Source: Rhizobium sp. BK602 (GTDB lineage: Bacteria > Pseudomonadota > Alphaproteobacteria > Rhizobiales > Rhizobiaceae). From it: 64,000 nucleotides of DNA. Shown here one piece after another: positions 20,556-29,067 of the stretch; the stretch's first letter is position 1; every line of letters begins with the position of its first letter. The notes beneath the pieces are model-generated. The model saw only the letters and a program-made list of their open reading frames with translations. It made no database searches and was not told the origin of the DNA. The stretch spans positions 434,001-498,000 of the forward strand of contig NZ_JACIBC010000002.1 of the NCBI RefSeq assembly GCF_014195095.1. The letters run 5' to 3'. The position numbers and the translations under genes are program-made.

Positions 20556-21626
20556 ATGAACCACAAATCTCCACCACTCCTTTCCATCGTCGCCCCTTGT
20601 CATAATGAAGAAGAGGGGCTTCGCGAATTTTGCCGGCGTGCTGTTGCGACCGCACGCAGCATTGCCGGCGATGCCTTCGAAGTGGTGCTGGTAGATGACG
20701 GGTCGACGGACGGGACATGGGATGTGATCGCCTCGCTGGCACGCGAGGTGCCGCAGGTGCTCGGTGTCCGGCTGATGCGCAATCACGGTCATCAGTTGGC
20801 CGCCACAGCCGGGCTTGCCGCCTCGCGTGGCGAGCGCGTGCTGCTGATTGACGCTGATCTTCAGGATCCGCCGGAGCTGCTTCTGATGATGATGCCGATC
20901 ATGGATCGCGGCGCCGATGTGGTCTATGGGCAGCGCGTGCGGCGGGAAGGCGAGAGCTGGTTCAAGCTCGCCTCGGCCTCACTCTTCTACCGGCTCCTCT
21001 CGCGGCTCGCCTCGGTGGCGATCCCCCGTGATGTCGGGGATTTCCGCCTGATGCGCCGCCGCGTCGTCGATATCCTGCTGTCGATGCCGGAGCGCGATCG
21101 TTTCATTCGCGGCATGGTGAGCTGGATCGGCGGGCGGCAGGTGGCGCTGCCCTATGAGCGCGACGCCCGTTTTGCCGGCACGACCAAATATCCGCTGCGC
21201 AAGATGGTCAATTTCGCCATCGACGCCATCACCAGCTTTTCCACCGTGCCGCTGCGTGTCAGCACCTGGCTCGGCATGGTGACGGCGGCCTGCGCCATCC
21301 TGCTGCTTGCCTATACGCTGCTGCGCTGGCTGGAGGGCGAGACCATCGTCGGTTGGTCGAGCATCATGGCGGCGATCACCGCTTTCAGCGCCATCCAGCT
21401 CATCTGCATCGGCATCATCGGCGAATACATCGGCCGGCTGGTCCAGGAAAACAAAAAGCGGCCGATGTTCATGATCGAGAGCCTGGTCACCGGTGCTCGC
21501 TCCGTGGAAGTGGCCGGCGATTTCGCCGACATGAATGCGGCTGGAAAGCGCCGTGAAATCGACCGGCTGCTGATGAGCGAAGGCGAGGTCGAGCAGGATG
21601 GCGCGCGGGCGAGGGCCGCCCGCTGA
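20556..21626 (+). CDS. Family 2 glycosyltransferase (polyprenol-phosphate type)
   Basis: 356 aa. GT-A domain with LSIVAPCHNEEEGLREF, VVLVDDGSTDGTWD and LLIDADLQDPPELL (DxD-like), then DVGDFRLMRRRVVDIL. It ends in two transmembrane segments near residues 232-256 and 268-292 and a cytoplasmic tail. Such enzymes (DPM1/GtrB/ArnC-like) load a sugar onto undecaprenyl phosphate at the inner membrane. The overlapping downstream membrane protein may use or flip that product. Confidence 0.9.
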   Translation: MNHKSPPLLSIVAPCHNEEEGLREFCRRAVATARSIAGDAFEVVLVDDGSTDGTWDVIASLAREVPQVLGVRLMRNHGHQLAATAGLAASRGERVLLIDADLQDPPELLLMMMPIMDRGADVVYGQRVRREGESWFKLASASLFYRLLSRLASVAIPRDVGDFRLMRRRVVDILLSMPERDRFIRGMVSWIGGRQVALPYERDARFAGTTKYPLRKMVNFAIDAITSFSTVPLRVSTWLGMVTAACAILLLAYTLLRWLEGETIVGWSSIMAAITAFSAIQLICIGIIGEYIGRLVQENKKRPMFMIESLVTGARSVEVAGDFADMNAAGKRREIDRLLMSEGEVEQDGARARAAR

Positions 21627-23356
21627 TGCCGCATCCCTCTGCAAGCCTGCCCATGGCCGAGCCCGCGCATTTGCCGGAGGCCGAAGTCGACCCCGTTCGG
21701 GACGGGGGCGCCGTCCGCCAGCGGCCGGGCATCGTCATCGCCGCCTTCGTTGCGCTGGTGGCCGTCTTCGTTGCGGTCTTCCAGTTTCCGCCGATCCTGG
21801 ATTATCCGAATCACTATGCCCGCATGTGGCTGCTCGCCGGCGGTATAACGCAGCCGCCCTTCGACCGGATCTATGCGCTCGACTGGAACCGGACCTTCAC
21901 CAATGTCGGCATCGATCTCGCCGCCTATTGGCTGGGGCCGGTGATCGGCGTGCCGTTCCTGGCCTGGAGCCTACTCTTCCTGGCGATCGTGCTGCCGCCG
22001 CTCGGCGCCATCGCGCTGCATCGCCGCCTGTTCGGCGGCGGTTATTATTGGCAGCTCGCCATTCTCTATTTCGCCTGGTGTGCCACGCTGATCGGCGGCT
22101 TTCTCAATTTCCAGATCGGCCTGGGCATGGCGCTGTTTTTCGCCACGGCCGACCATGCGCTGCAGCCGACGAACCGGGCGGCCTTGTTTCTCTGGCGCCT
22201 GCTGGCCGGTCTGCTGTTGACGGTCATGCATATCTTCTCGCTCGGCTTCTATATGGCGCTCGTCTGCGGCCTCGAATTTTCGCCGACGATGGCGGCCCTG
22301 AAATCCCCCCGCGATTTTGCCCGCCTCTGCGGCCGGTTGATCGTTGCAATGCTGGCCTGCGCGCTGCCGGCGGTCTGCCTCTACCTCTATGCGCCGATCC
22401 TGCCTGCCGGCAATTCAGCCGATCTGCTAGGCGCGGTTTGGAACAACAGCCCGAGCTTGATACTGGCAAATCTCATGTCGGCGATCTGGACCTACAAGGC
22501 CGTCGTGGACATGCTGCTGCTGATTCCGTTGGTGCTCGTCTGTACCAATGCGATCCGCACGCGCCGGCTGAAACTGCATGCCGGCCTTGCGGTTGCAGCC
22601 ATCGGCCTGCTGATTCTGGCCTGCGTCTCCCCGTTACATCTGCTCGGCACTGGCTGGATCAGCTGGCGCTTCCCGATCATGGCGGCGCTGGCGGCGATGG
22701 CGATGATCTGCCCCTTGGGACGTCTGCCGCGCAGGCAGGCTCTCCTATTGGTGATCGTGCTGGCTGGCGCGGTGCTGGGCAGGACGGCCTGGATCGGCGT
22801 CAACTGGTGGCACGGGCAGGCGGATGTCGCCGATATCCGCACCGTGCTTGCTGCCGTTCCAGAGGGCTCGGCCATCCTGCCGATGACCCATAAGCCCAAG
22901 GATATGCCCATCGGCATCGACCAGCGGCATTATGCCTGGAACCAGGACACATTCCGGCATCTGCCGACGCTCGCCGTTCCCTATGCCCATGCCTTCGTGC
23001 CGACGATCTTTACCGCCGCCGGCAAGCAGCCTCTGACGGTGCTGCCGCCGTGGCGGGAGATTGCTGTGCCCGAGGGCAATCTTCTCTCCGTCGGCCTGCT
23101 GGACTGCCCGGCCGAACTGCGGGCATTCAGCACGCTTGCGCCCTATCTCGCCGATTGGCGTCAGCGCTTCGATTTCGTGCTGGTCGTCAATGCCGACCTG
23201 CCGGATCAATATAGCGGCGATGTCGCTCCTGCCGGCCTGCGGCTCGCCGTCGACACGCCATTCGCCAAGCTCTATGCCATCGACAAGGCTTTCGCGCCGC
23301 CGGCCGATGCGCCGGCGCCGAAAGACTGCGCGCATCTGCGGGCGTCTGAAGACTGA
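21626..23356 (+). CDS. Polytopic membrane protein, probable glycan-modifying partner
   Basis: 576 aa, start overlapping the glycosyltransferase stop (TGATG). About ten hydrophobic segments between residues 30 and 400 and a C-terminal soluble domain of about 170 residues. The periplasmic-type loop YPNHYARMWLLAGG after the first segment resembles GT-C-type layouts, so a lipid-linked sugar transferase is plausible; I cannot identify a defined family. Confidence 0.6.
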   Translation: MPHPSASLPMAEPAHLPEAEVDPVRDGGAVRQRPGIVIAAFVALVAVFVAVFQFPPILDYPNHYARMWLLAGGITQPPFDRIYALDWNRTFTNVGIDLAAYWLGPVIGVPFLAWSLLFLAIVLPPLGAIALHRRLFGGGYYWQLAILYFAWCATLIGGFLNFQIGLGMALFFATADHALQPTNRAALFLWRLLAGLLLTVMHIFSLGFYMALVCGLEFSPTMAALKSPRDFARLCGRLIVAMLACALPAVCLYLYAPILPAGNSADLLGAVWNNSPSLILANLMSAIWTYKAVVDMLLLIPLVLVCTNAIRTRRLKLHAGLAVAAIGLLILACVSPLHLLGTGWISWRFPIMAALAAMAMICPLGRLPRRQALLLVIVLAGAVLGRTAWIGVNWWHGQADVADIRTVLAAVPEGSAILPMTHKPKDMPIGIDQRHYAWNQDTFRHLPTLAVPYAHAFVPTIFTAAGKQPLTVLPPWREIAVPEGNLLSVGLLDCPAELRAFSTLAPYLADWRQRFDFVLVVNADLPDQYSGDVAPAGLRLAVDTPFAKLYAIDKAFAPPADAPAPKDCAHLRASED

Positions 23357-23365
23357 TCAAGCCTA

Positions 23366-23399
23366 ACAAAAAGACGGGCGGCCCTCGGAGCCGCCCGTC
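23366..23399 (-). terminator. Terminator between convergent genes
   Basis: A perfect 10-bp stem (GACGGGCGGC at 23373-23382, GCCGCCCGTC at 23390-23399). Read leftward it is followed by five T, so it best serves the minus-strand lipoprotein gene, but it also ends the plus-strand operon. Confidence 0.75.
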
Positions 23400-23428
23400 G
23401 AATGCTTGTCCCCGATTATGCGGGAGAC

Positions 23429-23833
23429 TTAGCTCGCCTTTTCCGGCGGCGCCAGAAGCTCGGCGCAATAGGAAGAGCCGGTGAGGCCCGGCTGGTCGCC
23501 GAGGATGCGGACCGAGCGGATGACGTAGCTCTGGTTGGCGACGATATCGGCCTTGCAGCTCAGATAGCGCTTGCCGCCTTTCTTGCCGTCCTTGGTGGTG
23601 ACGGTGATCGTCTTGTAGCCGCCGCGCCAGGTGTAGATACGGTTGCCGCCTTCGTCGCGATCGGCGATCGGCGGGCCGTAGGCTGCGAAGAAGCGGCCGG
23701 CCGACTGGCCTTCCCAACGATCCTGCGCCGGGTTGCTCACGATTTTCGGAAGGATTGGGGTGCTGGTCGTTGTGGTGCTGCAGCCGGCCAATGCCAGCAA
23801 CAGTCCCGCCGCGGTGATCATGCGGAAATTCAT
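23429..23833 (-). CDS. Hypothetical lipoprotein
   Basis: 134 aa. Lipobox LAGC (Cys18) followed by a Thr/Ser linker STTTTSTPILPK. The mature domain contains FFAAYGPPIADRDEGGNRIYTWRGGYKTITVTT and two Cys (LSCKAD, YCAELL). Probably an outer-membrane or periplasmic lipoprotein of rhizobia; function unknown. Confidence 0.72.
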   Translation of the reverse strand: MNFRMITAAGLLLALAGCSTTTTSTPILPKIVSNPAQDRWEGQSAGRFFAAYGPPIADRDEGGNRIYTWRGGYKTITVTTKDGKKGGKRYLSCKADIVANQSYVIRSVRILGDQPGLTGSSYCAELLAPPEKAS

Positions 23834-24095
23834 CGTTTCGTCCTTGAGCTTCTGTCTCGCATTCGGTTGCGGAAACGCCGCTGTCCCACGGCATTTCCAC
23901 CTGTCCCGCTAAGGGCTTTAGCGCCAAAGCCGGCAAAAGAAAATTCCCATCTGCGTGTAGAAACGGGATTTTGCCGGATGTGTTGCGTCTTATGCACTTC
24001 GGCCGGTCCGGTGCCTGTTTTTCCTGCCGATTTTCTGTGCAAATGCCTCTGTAATCTTTTCGTCAAAAAACCAGCGGTTTTTTTGAATTTGGTGC

Positions 24096-24124
24096 TTGTG
24101 CATCAAAAATGGCTGGTCTATAGA
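24096..24124 (+). promoter_or_regulatory. Promoter for tRNA-Pro
   Basis: TTGTGC (24096-24101), 17-bp spacer, TATAGA (24119-24124), 14 bp before the mature tRNA. It remains intact beside the prophage, so the tRNA should still be expressed. Confidence 0.6.
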
Positions 24125-24138
24125 AGCGCCGCTGGTCA

Positions 24139-24215
24139 CGGAGTGTAGCGCAGTCTGGTAGCGCACCACGTTCGGGACGTGGGGGTCGAGTGTTCGAATC
24201 ACTCCACTCCGACCA
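24139..24215 (+). tRNA. tRNA-Pro (anticodon CGG), prophage integration target
   Basis: CGGAGTG pairs with CACTCCG. The anticodon arm CCACG-TTCGGGA-CGTGG gives CGG, the T arm is GAGTG-TTCGAAT-CACTC, and CCA is encoded at 24213-24215. Its 3' end faces the integrase gene 107 bp away, the usual geometry for phage insertion into a tRNA 3' half. The attachment core should be a stretch of this 3' end repeated beyond the right edge of the window. Confidence 0.93.
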
Positions 24216-24286
24216 GCGAAAGCCCTTATTTCTTAGGGCCTTGATCCCGAACAGGACTTTCTTCGCGAAAACCATTTTCTAGTGAT

Positions 24287-24320
24287 CGGACCTTTTGCGG
24301 ACCGATTGATGTTCCGGACC
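24287..24320. repeat. Three CGGACC repeats beside attL
   Basis: CGGACC at 24287, 24298 and 24315, between the tRNA and the integrase stop. Short direct repeats next to an attachment site often bind integrase arms or excisionase; the number is small and chance is not excluded. Confidence 0.35.
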
Positions 24321-24322
24321 GC

Positions 24323-25438
24323 TTAGAAAGCGTTCGCGGCCTGCTTCTGAAAGTCCGGATGTGCATGAGCGTAGGTGCGCTCAAACTCTTCTGCCGTCAT
24401 GCCCAATGATGCCGCTGCCTGTTCGATCTCGACACCGGCTTGAGCCAGCCAGGTTGCTCTCGTGTGGCGCAGAACATGCGGAGTAATGTCCTCGCCAAAG
24501 CCCGCGAGCGAGCGGATCGATCGGAAAGCCTTGTGAGGCTTTACTATCTTTTCGCCACCGTAGTGGACGGCATAGCGCAGGGTGATTTCTCGGCCCTGCT
24601 CATCGATCGTGGTGTCTGCCTTTTTCCAGTAATGCAGAAACCGTAGAAGGCGTGGCGGGATCTTGACCGGTGTCTTGCGTTTATTGTGCATCGTGCGCTC
24701 GCCCTGAGACTTGCGATAGATGACGCCTCGTTCGAGATTGACGTGGCCGCCGGTCGTGTTTGGTATCCATTGTAGATTGAGGATCGCGCTGAGACGCGTG
24801 CCGGTGTAGAGGCCGATCATGATAATGCGGACCAGGTGAGGATAGCGCCAGCCTGTCCGTATCCATTTATTTGGTTCGCGCGTCTCAATGTCGAACGTGA
24901 CTGGAACCCATCCTAGGGCAACCAGCAACAGCTTTGCCACTTCCCATCGGCTCAGCCAGCTTTGGCGCGGTTCCCCCTTGTCTGGCAAGGTCACCTTCGG
25001 CACTATGTCGAGCGTCTCTTCGGCATGGTAATGGTTTATGGCTGCGCGAAATACCTCTAGATCGCGCCGGGCCCCCCCTTTGTTGCCGCGATCATCTACG
25101 TAATCCCGATAGGTTTGCCCCCTGAGCTCGACAAGCGTCAACTCTCCGCAAAAGTCGTTCACGCGATCGAGGGCCGAGATCGTCTCCTTTGGTCGCGCGG
25201 TCGTGGGGGCTATGTCCGTCGCATAAACGATGATGACGTCGCCTACCGTGACTTCAGCGGAGCGACTACTGCGCTGCGGCCGGTATTGATTGGTGATGTA
25301 GTCGGCAAGCTTTCCCTGAGCTGCTTCAACTTCAGTTTCGCAGCATTCCGTGGGGATACGCTTGCCTCCGTCCTTGATGAACCATGTGCCGGTGTCTGGT
25401 CTGAGCCAGAGGCGGGCTGGTCGCTTTTTTTGAGGCAT
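24323..25438 (-). CDS. int: Phage tyrosine integrase
   Basis: 371 aa. An N-terminal arm-binding segment (ARLWLRPDTGTWFIKDGGKRI) and SAM-like core-binding region precede the catalytic domain: Arg in GLYTGTRLSAILNL near residue 213, HVLRHTRATWLAQAG (H-x-x-R), and the nucleophile in ERTYAHAHPD near residue 357. Catalyses insertion and excision at tRNA-Pro. Its first 196 nt overlap the 3' end of the upstream excisionase-like gene. Confidence 0.95.
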   Translation of the reverse strand: MPQKKRPARLWLRPDTGTWFIKDGGKRIPTECCETEVEAAQGKLADYITNQYRPQRSSRSAEVTVGDVIIVYATDIAPTTARPKETISALDRVNDFCGELTLVELRGQTYRDYVDDRGNKGGARRDLEVFRAAINHYHAEETLDIVPKVTLPDKGEPRQSWLSRWEVAKLLLVALGWVPVTFDIETREPNKWIRTGWRYPHLVRIIMIGLYTGTRLSAILNLQWIPNTTGGHVNLERGVIYRKSQGERTMHNKRKTPVKIPPRLLRFLHYWKKADTTIDEQGREITLRYAVHYGGEKIVKPHKAFRSIRSLAGFGEDITPHVLRHTRATWLAQAGVEIEQAAASLGMTAEEFERTYAHAHPDFQKQAANAF

Positions 25439-25626
25439 TTTTCAAGCATCCTTTTGATTCCGTTCTTGGTGACGAAATCCTTGTTGGCGATCTGGATGAT
25501 TTCCAGATTGCCCTTCCCGTGCTCCGTGCGCAGGCTCGATTTCGTCAGCTCACCACGAAACAGCAGCCTCGCGGCTTTCGCAAGCGGGATCGGATCGTCC
25601 GGACCATAGTCGTCGGTATCCATCAT
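25243..25626 (-). CDS. Excisionase-like HTH protein
   Basis: 127 aa. PIPLAKAARLLFRGELTKSSLRTEHGKGNLEIIQIANKDFVTKNGIKRMLEKC is a MerR/Xis-like winged helix. The tail is Ser/Gln-rich with SGSDQTPAHGSS and QLRESLPTTS, a pattern I recognise from rhizobial integrase-adjacent proteins, which supports the overlapping 3' end. It starts at ATG 25626, overlapping the upstream stop (ATGA). Likely a directionality factor for Int (inference). Confidence 0.72.
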   Translation of the reverse strand: MMDTDDYGPDDPIPLAKAARLLFRGELTKSSLRTEHGKGNLEIIQIANKDFVTKNGIKRMLEKCLKKSDQPASGSDQTPAHGSSRTEASVSPRNAAKLKLKQLRESLPTTSPINTGRSAVVAPLKSR

Positions 25627-26138
25627 AGGCGCTTCCATTGGTTGAAATCTTTCCTGAGATTGTCCCATCGCGCCGCCGCGGCCGGATCGTCGTTCAATTC
25701 CCCCATGGAATGGATTGCCAGAAGCGAGCGGACCTTGACCTTCACGCGCTCCGTGTCGGCGGCGTCGGGCATATCGTGGCATTCGATCAGAAAGCGGCGG
25801 AATGCCTGATCGTTCTGGCATTTCATGGCGCACTCGGCCGCGTAATCTTTCGGCTTGTTCTGCCGTTGCCGGCTCGCGATCTCGCGGTAGGCGCGGGCGC
25901 AGCGGTCGAGCATATCCAGCAGGAAGGCGAGATTGTCGCCAGCGCCGACCAGGAAGGTTTGCACTGCATAGGGCAGATCCGGCGCCAGCGTCGCAGCAAG
26001 CCGGAATTCGCCGTCAGCGGGATCTGCGAAGACGAGGCGTATTTCGGCGCCATCGGCTTCTATCGACCAATCCCGGCCGATATAGGCCATGTCCTGCCTG
26101 ATCCGCTCAAGTTTCTGGATTTCAGCCGGCGTCGCCAT
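25623..26138 (-). CDS. Hypothetical phage protein
   Basis: 171 aa from ATG 26138. The central part (DWSIEADGAEIRLVFADPADGEFRLAATLAPDLPYAVQTFLVGAGDNLAFLLDMLDRC) is alpha/beta, followed by a helical region (ECAMKCQNDQAFRRFLIECHDMP). The last 35 residues (LLAIHSMGELNDDPAAAARWDNLRKDFNQWKR) recur in phage proteins of this clade. Function unknown. It follows the AAA+/ASCH gene by two bases. Confidence 0.65.
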   Translation of the reverse strand: MATPAEIQKLERIRQDMAYIGRDWSIEADGAEIRLVFADPADGEFRLAATLAPDLPYAVQTFLVGAGDNLAFLLDMLDRCARAYREIASRQRQNKPKDYAAECAMKCQNDQAFRRFLIECHDMPDAADTERVKVKVRSLLAIHSMGELNDDPAAAARWDNLRKDFNQWKRL

Positions 26139-26140
26139 GT

Positions 26141-27943
26141 TCAGGCCTCGCGCGCGGTCAGGCTCTTGCGCCAGTCGAAGAAGCCGAGGGCGCCCTTGAC
26201 GGGGATGAAGTCGATGGGCTTGGGATTGCGGAGCACGAAGCCGTAGCGACCGAAGAACCACGGGCTTCCCATCGTGGTCACGACATCGACGATCTCGGCC
26301 GTGCCGACGATACCGCCGCGCGGGAGGTCGTTCATGCCTGGGAAGGTGCGCAGGTCATCGAAGCCCGCGCCGGCGTAGCGGGCGGTCTCAAGGCAATAGC
26401 GCCATTCGTCTCGCGTCATGCCCTTGGCGGCATGCAGGCAGATCGGGCCACGGATCTTGGTCGACCAGTCGCGATTTTCGACCGGCTTGCCGAGATGGAG
26501 AATGCAATGCACCCATGGCTGGCGAATCGACAGGGCTAGTTGCGGCAGGTCATCATAGCTCATTGCACCATACCCCCCCCCGTGCCGGACCATTTCCTTC
26601 AGCGGCATGCTTTCGATCCATTCGCGCATGGCGAAGGCGTGGTCGAGGGTCTTGTTTTCGTCGAAGACCTGCTTGACGGCGGCGAGCATGTCGGCGGTTT
26701 TGAGGCCCGACCGCTCGCCAGTCTTCCGGTCTCGGGCGAAGGCAAGCGACTTGGCGCGCTGGACGATGCCAACGACCATGGCGCCGGAGACGATATGCTC
26801 GAGGCAGAAATTTACGGCGATATCCCGCGCGACCTGCGGTCCATCAGCCGTTATCTGGCCGGCGATGATGTGGGCATCGCGGATGACATAATGCGGATTG
26901 AAGAAGCTCTCGACACCGGCCATGACGAGATCGTTGATGCTGTCCCCGCTGGGAGCCCCGTCAAGCGCTTTCAGCAATATATGCTCGACGGCGGCGCGGT
27001 TCGGCCGCTCGACCTTGATCTTGCGGTCGCAGCGCCCATCGCGCAGCAGGGCTTCGTCGATCGCTTCCGGCCGGTTGGTAGCGAGGATGACGAAGGCGCC
27101 CATGGTGTTGAGACCATCCATCTCGGCAAGGAACTGCGCGACCTGGCTTTCCTCCCAGGGCATGACGCGGCGCGCGCGGCCGGTGCGATCGGGAAAGAGC
27201 ACTTCGGCCTCGTCGAAGAAGACGGTCAGCGGATGCTTGTGATGGGCGGCATACTCCCTGGCGAATTTGAAGATCGCGCGGATCGTCTCCTCTGTCTTGC
27301 CGACATACGGAGACTGGATCTGTGGCCCGTTGACGACGAGCACTTCAGCCTTTGCCCCATAGACGCGCCCGACGGCGGCCGCCGCGGCCTTGGCGAACAT
27401 GGTCTTGCCGCAGCCGGGCGGACCGTAGAGCAGCACGCCTTTCGGTGTGCGCATGCCGTAATAGTCATAGAGTTCCGGATGAAGCTTCGGCTCCTCGATC
27501 GCCTCGACCAGCGCGGCGCGGGCCGTATCATTGCCGACGATGTCATCCCATGCGGTCGCATGGTTGACTTCGAGTAGGTAGTCTTTCACCGCTTCGCGCG
27601 CTTCCGTATATGAGCGCGGCAAGCTCTGCCGGCGATCGTCTCGATCATCCGAGAAGGGACGATATGCATCGCCGAACGACTGACGTACAATATCGGCATA
27701 GATGCCGGAGAGAATGTCGCCCGATGAAGGAAATATTCTGAGGTCACCTGTGATTGAGCGATTGGACGTTTGCCCACCAAGGAGGCCGCGTCCGCAATTC
27801 GGGTCGCCACACCAGCAGATGCCGCGCTTGTCGCGCTGGTGCTGGCGTTCGGGTTCGCGCTGCATCTTGCCAAAATCTTCCATTGCTCGGCTCCTTGGAT
27901 CGTAAGGGGAAAGGGGAATGTTGGGTGGCCGGCGCCTAGCCAT
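26141..27943 (-). CDS. AAA+ ATPase fused to ASCH domain
   Basis: 600 aa. An N-terminal Cys cluster (CWCGDPNCGRG) is followed by an AAA+ module with Walker A GPPGCGKT (174-181), Walker B VFFDEAE (241-247), sensor ATNRPE and Arg finger region LRDGRCDRKI. Residues 461-600 form an ASCH domain (ALSIRQPWVHCILHLGKPVENRDW, GPICLHAAKG), an RNA-binding PUA-like fold. The junction is three glycines encoded by a G9 tract. With eight G the AAA+ frame would stop in an ATGA overlapping ASCH start 26563, so these were probably two coupled genes. The start 27943 has AGGAG. Confidence 0.8.
   Translation of the reverse strand: MARRRPPNIPLSPYDPRSRAMEDFGKMQREPERQHQRDKRGICWCGDPNCGRGLLGGQTSNRSITGDLRIFPSSGDILSGIYADIVRQSFGDAYRPFSDDRDDRRQSLPRSYTEAREAVKDYLLEVNHATAWDDIVGNDTARAALVEAIEEPKLHPELYDYYGMRTPKGVLLYGPPGCGKTMFAKAAAAAVGRVYGAKAEVLVVNGPQIQSPYVGKTEETIRAIFKFAREYAAHHKHPLTVFFDEAEVLFPDRTGRARRVMPWEESQVAQFLAEMDGLNTMGAFVILATNRPEAIDEALLRDGRCDRKIKVERPNRAAVEHILLKALDGAPSGDSINDLVMAGVESFFNPHYVIRDAHIIAGQITADGPQVARDIAVNFCLEHIVSGAMVVGIVQRAKSLAFARDRKTGERSGLKTADMLAAVKQVFDENKTLDHAFAMREWIESMPLKEMVRHGGGYGAMSYDDLPQLALSIRQPWVHCILHLGKPVENRDWSTKIRGPICLHAAKGMTRDEWRYCLETARYAGAGFDDLRTFPGMNDLPRGGIVGTAEIVDVVTTMGSPWFFGRYGFVLRNPKPIDFIPVKGALGFFDWRKSLTAREA
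26573..26581 (-). repeat. G9 mononucleotide tract at AAA+/ASCH junction
   Basis: Nine C on the plus strand, nine G in the coding strand. G9 keeps both domains in frame. G8 ends the AAA+ protein four codons later in a TGA overlapping the ASCH ATG. G10 ends it at a nearby TGA as well. A slippage-prone site. Confidence 0.85.
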
Positions 27944-27952
27944 CGGCGGCTC

Positions 27953-28342
27953 CTACTTCAAATCCACATCGGGAATGATGGCGGAGGGCTTGAAGATCAC
28001 CTTGTAGTGATAGGTGTTCACGGCCGCGCTATCGATCTGTTCGGCGAAATAGGTCACGTTATCGGACAGGCCGAGGAAATGCTTTTTGTAGGCGTCCGGC
28101 CCTGTCTTGCAGGTGATCGTGACTTCTCGGTCCTTGTCGTTGTTCCCGATTGAGCAAAGCCCTTCGACCGACAGGATATAGTCGCCGGTGATGCCGTTGT
28201 AGAAAACGATCCGGCGGTTGATCTGGAACATGTCGGCGGATTTCGACAGGTTCCGGGAGGCGATATCGGCATCCGTGCAGGCGGACAGCAGTCCGGCGCA
28301 AGCGATGAACAGTGTGGCCGTGGTGGGTCGGGTAATTTTCAT
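27953..28342 (-). CDS. Phage-encoded lipoprotein
   Basis: 129 aa from ATG 28342. Signal peptide TATLFIACAGLLSAC with lipobox LSAC. The mature part is strand-rich: MFQINRRIVFYNGITGDYILSVEGLCSIGNNDKDREVTITCKTG, then NTYHYKVIFKPSAIIPDVDL. Prophage lipoproteins sometimes alter the envelope or block superinfection, but nothing here proves that. It sits in the leftward operon, so expression is probably lytic or early rather than lysogenic. Confidence 0.72.
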   Translation of the reverse strand: MKITRPTTATLFIACAGLLSACTDADIASRNLSKSADMFQINRRIVFYNGITGDYILSVEGLCSIGNNDKDREVTITCKTGPDAYKKHFLGLSDNVTYFAEQIDSAAVNTYHYKVIFKPSAIIPDVDLK

Positions 28343-28343
28343 C

Positions 28344-28526
28344 TCAATATCCTCGTCCTGGATTGTCGCAATAGCCGTCGCGGTCGTAGTGCTCGTGAAA
28401 GCGCCACCAGCCTCTACGCGAAGCGTCGACGACGGGCGTGAGCTTGCCCTCGAAGAATTCGAGCTTGCCCGGAATTTCCTTTTCCTCGGCCGCATCCGCA
28501 CCAAGGTTGCGTTTCCTGTCGTTCAC
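28344..28526 (-). CDS. Small hypothetical phage protein
   Basis: 60 aa starting at GTG 28526, preceded by AGAGGAAA and overlapping the upstream stop as GTGA. Acidic and aromatic: ADAAEEKEIPGKLEFFEGKLTPVVD, ending RRGWWRFHEHYDRDGYCDNPGRGY. No family recognised. One base separates it from the lipoprotein start. Confidence 0.6.
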   Translation of the reverse strand: MNDRKRNLGADAAEEKEIPGKLEFFEGKLTPVVDASRRGWWRFHEHYDRDGYCDNPGRGY

Positions 28527-28732
28527 AGCAGCTTTCCTCTTGTTCGGGATTTGGCACAGGCCGGGCAGAAGTGCTGCCATGCGCCGGCATGACGTTCGAT
28601 GCTCCAGCGGACCGCCTTGGCGCTCTGGATGGTGGCCGCAATATCGAAAGGCTCGTCGTCACGCGCGAAGGTGGTCTGGCAGCTGTCGCAGCGGAGCGTC
28701 GTGCGGTTGCTGGGTTTGTCGACCTTCAGCAT
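28523..28732 (-). CDS. Small zinc-ribbon-like protein
   Basis: 69 aa. Two Cys pairs, TLRCDSCQTTFAR and HFCPACAKSRTR, separated by about 34 residues suggest one zinc site. The middle AATIQSAKAVRWSIERHAGAW is helical. Start overlaps the end of the HTH gene. Likely a small nucleic-acid or protein-binding phage factor. Confidence 0.6.
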   Translation of the reverse strand: MLKVDKPSNRTTLRCDSCQTTFARDDEPFDIAATIQSAKAVRWSIERHAGAWQHFCPACAKSRTRGKLL

Positions 28733-29067
28733 CGGCCGGCGTCCTGCAGTGCGGCGATATGGGATGATATGCGCGGCACGGAGATCCGCTGGAACATCAT
28801 GCCGCCATAGGTGCCGGCGGTGACTTCGCGGGTGAAGACGATCCGGTCAGGCAGCAGCTCGACTTCGTTGCGCTCCTGGCGTGGCCTGTAGGCTGGGCGC
28901 GCGCCATTGACCGGCGGCGCCTTCGGCTTGCGGATGACGAGGCCTGCCTTGCGCAGGACTTCGCGCACCGAATCCGGATGGCATCCGTAGATGGCGGCGA
29001 TCTCGCGGCCGTCGAGGCCGCGTTCGATATGTTTTTGCAGGACGTAGGCATCGGGAAGCTTACGCAT
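28726..29067 (-). CDS. HTH-containing phage protein
   Basis: 113 aa from ATG 29067, six bases after AAGGAG. The N-terminal helix-turn-helix is KHIERGLDGREIAAIYGCHPDSVREVLRKAGLV, similar to sigma-like or transposase-type HTHs. A basic Pro-rich linker leads to a strand-rich tail. It overlaps the DUF5131 gene end by eight bases. Possible regulator; target unknown. Confidence 0.6.
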   Translation of the reverse strand: MRKLPDAYVLQKHIERGLDGREIAAIYGCHPDSVREVLRKAGLVIRKPKAPPVNGARPAYRPRQERNEVELLPDRIVFTREVTAGTYGGMMFQRISVPRISSHIAALQDAGRC

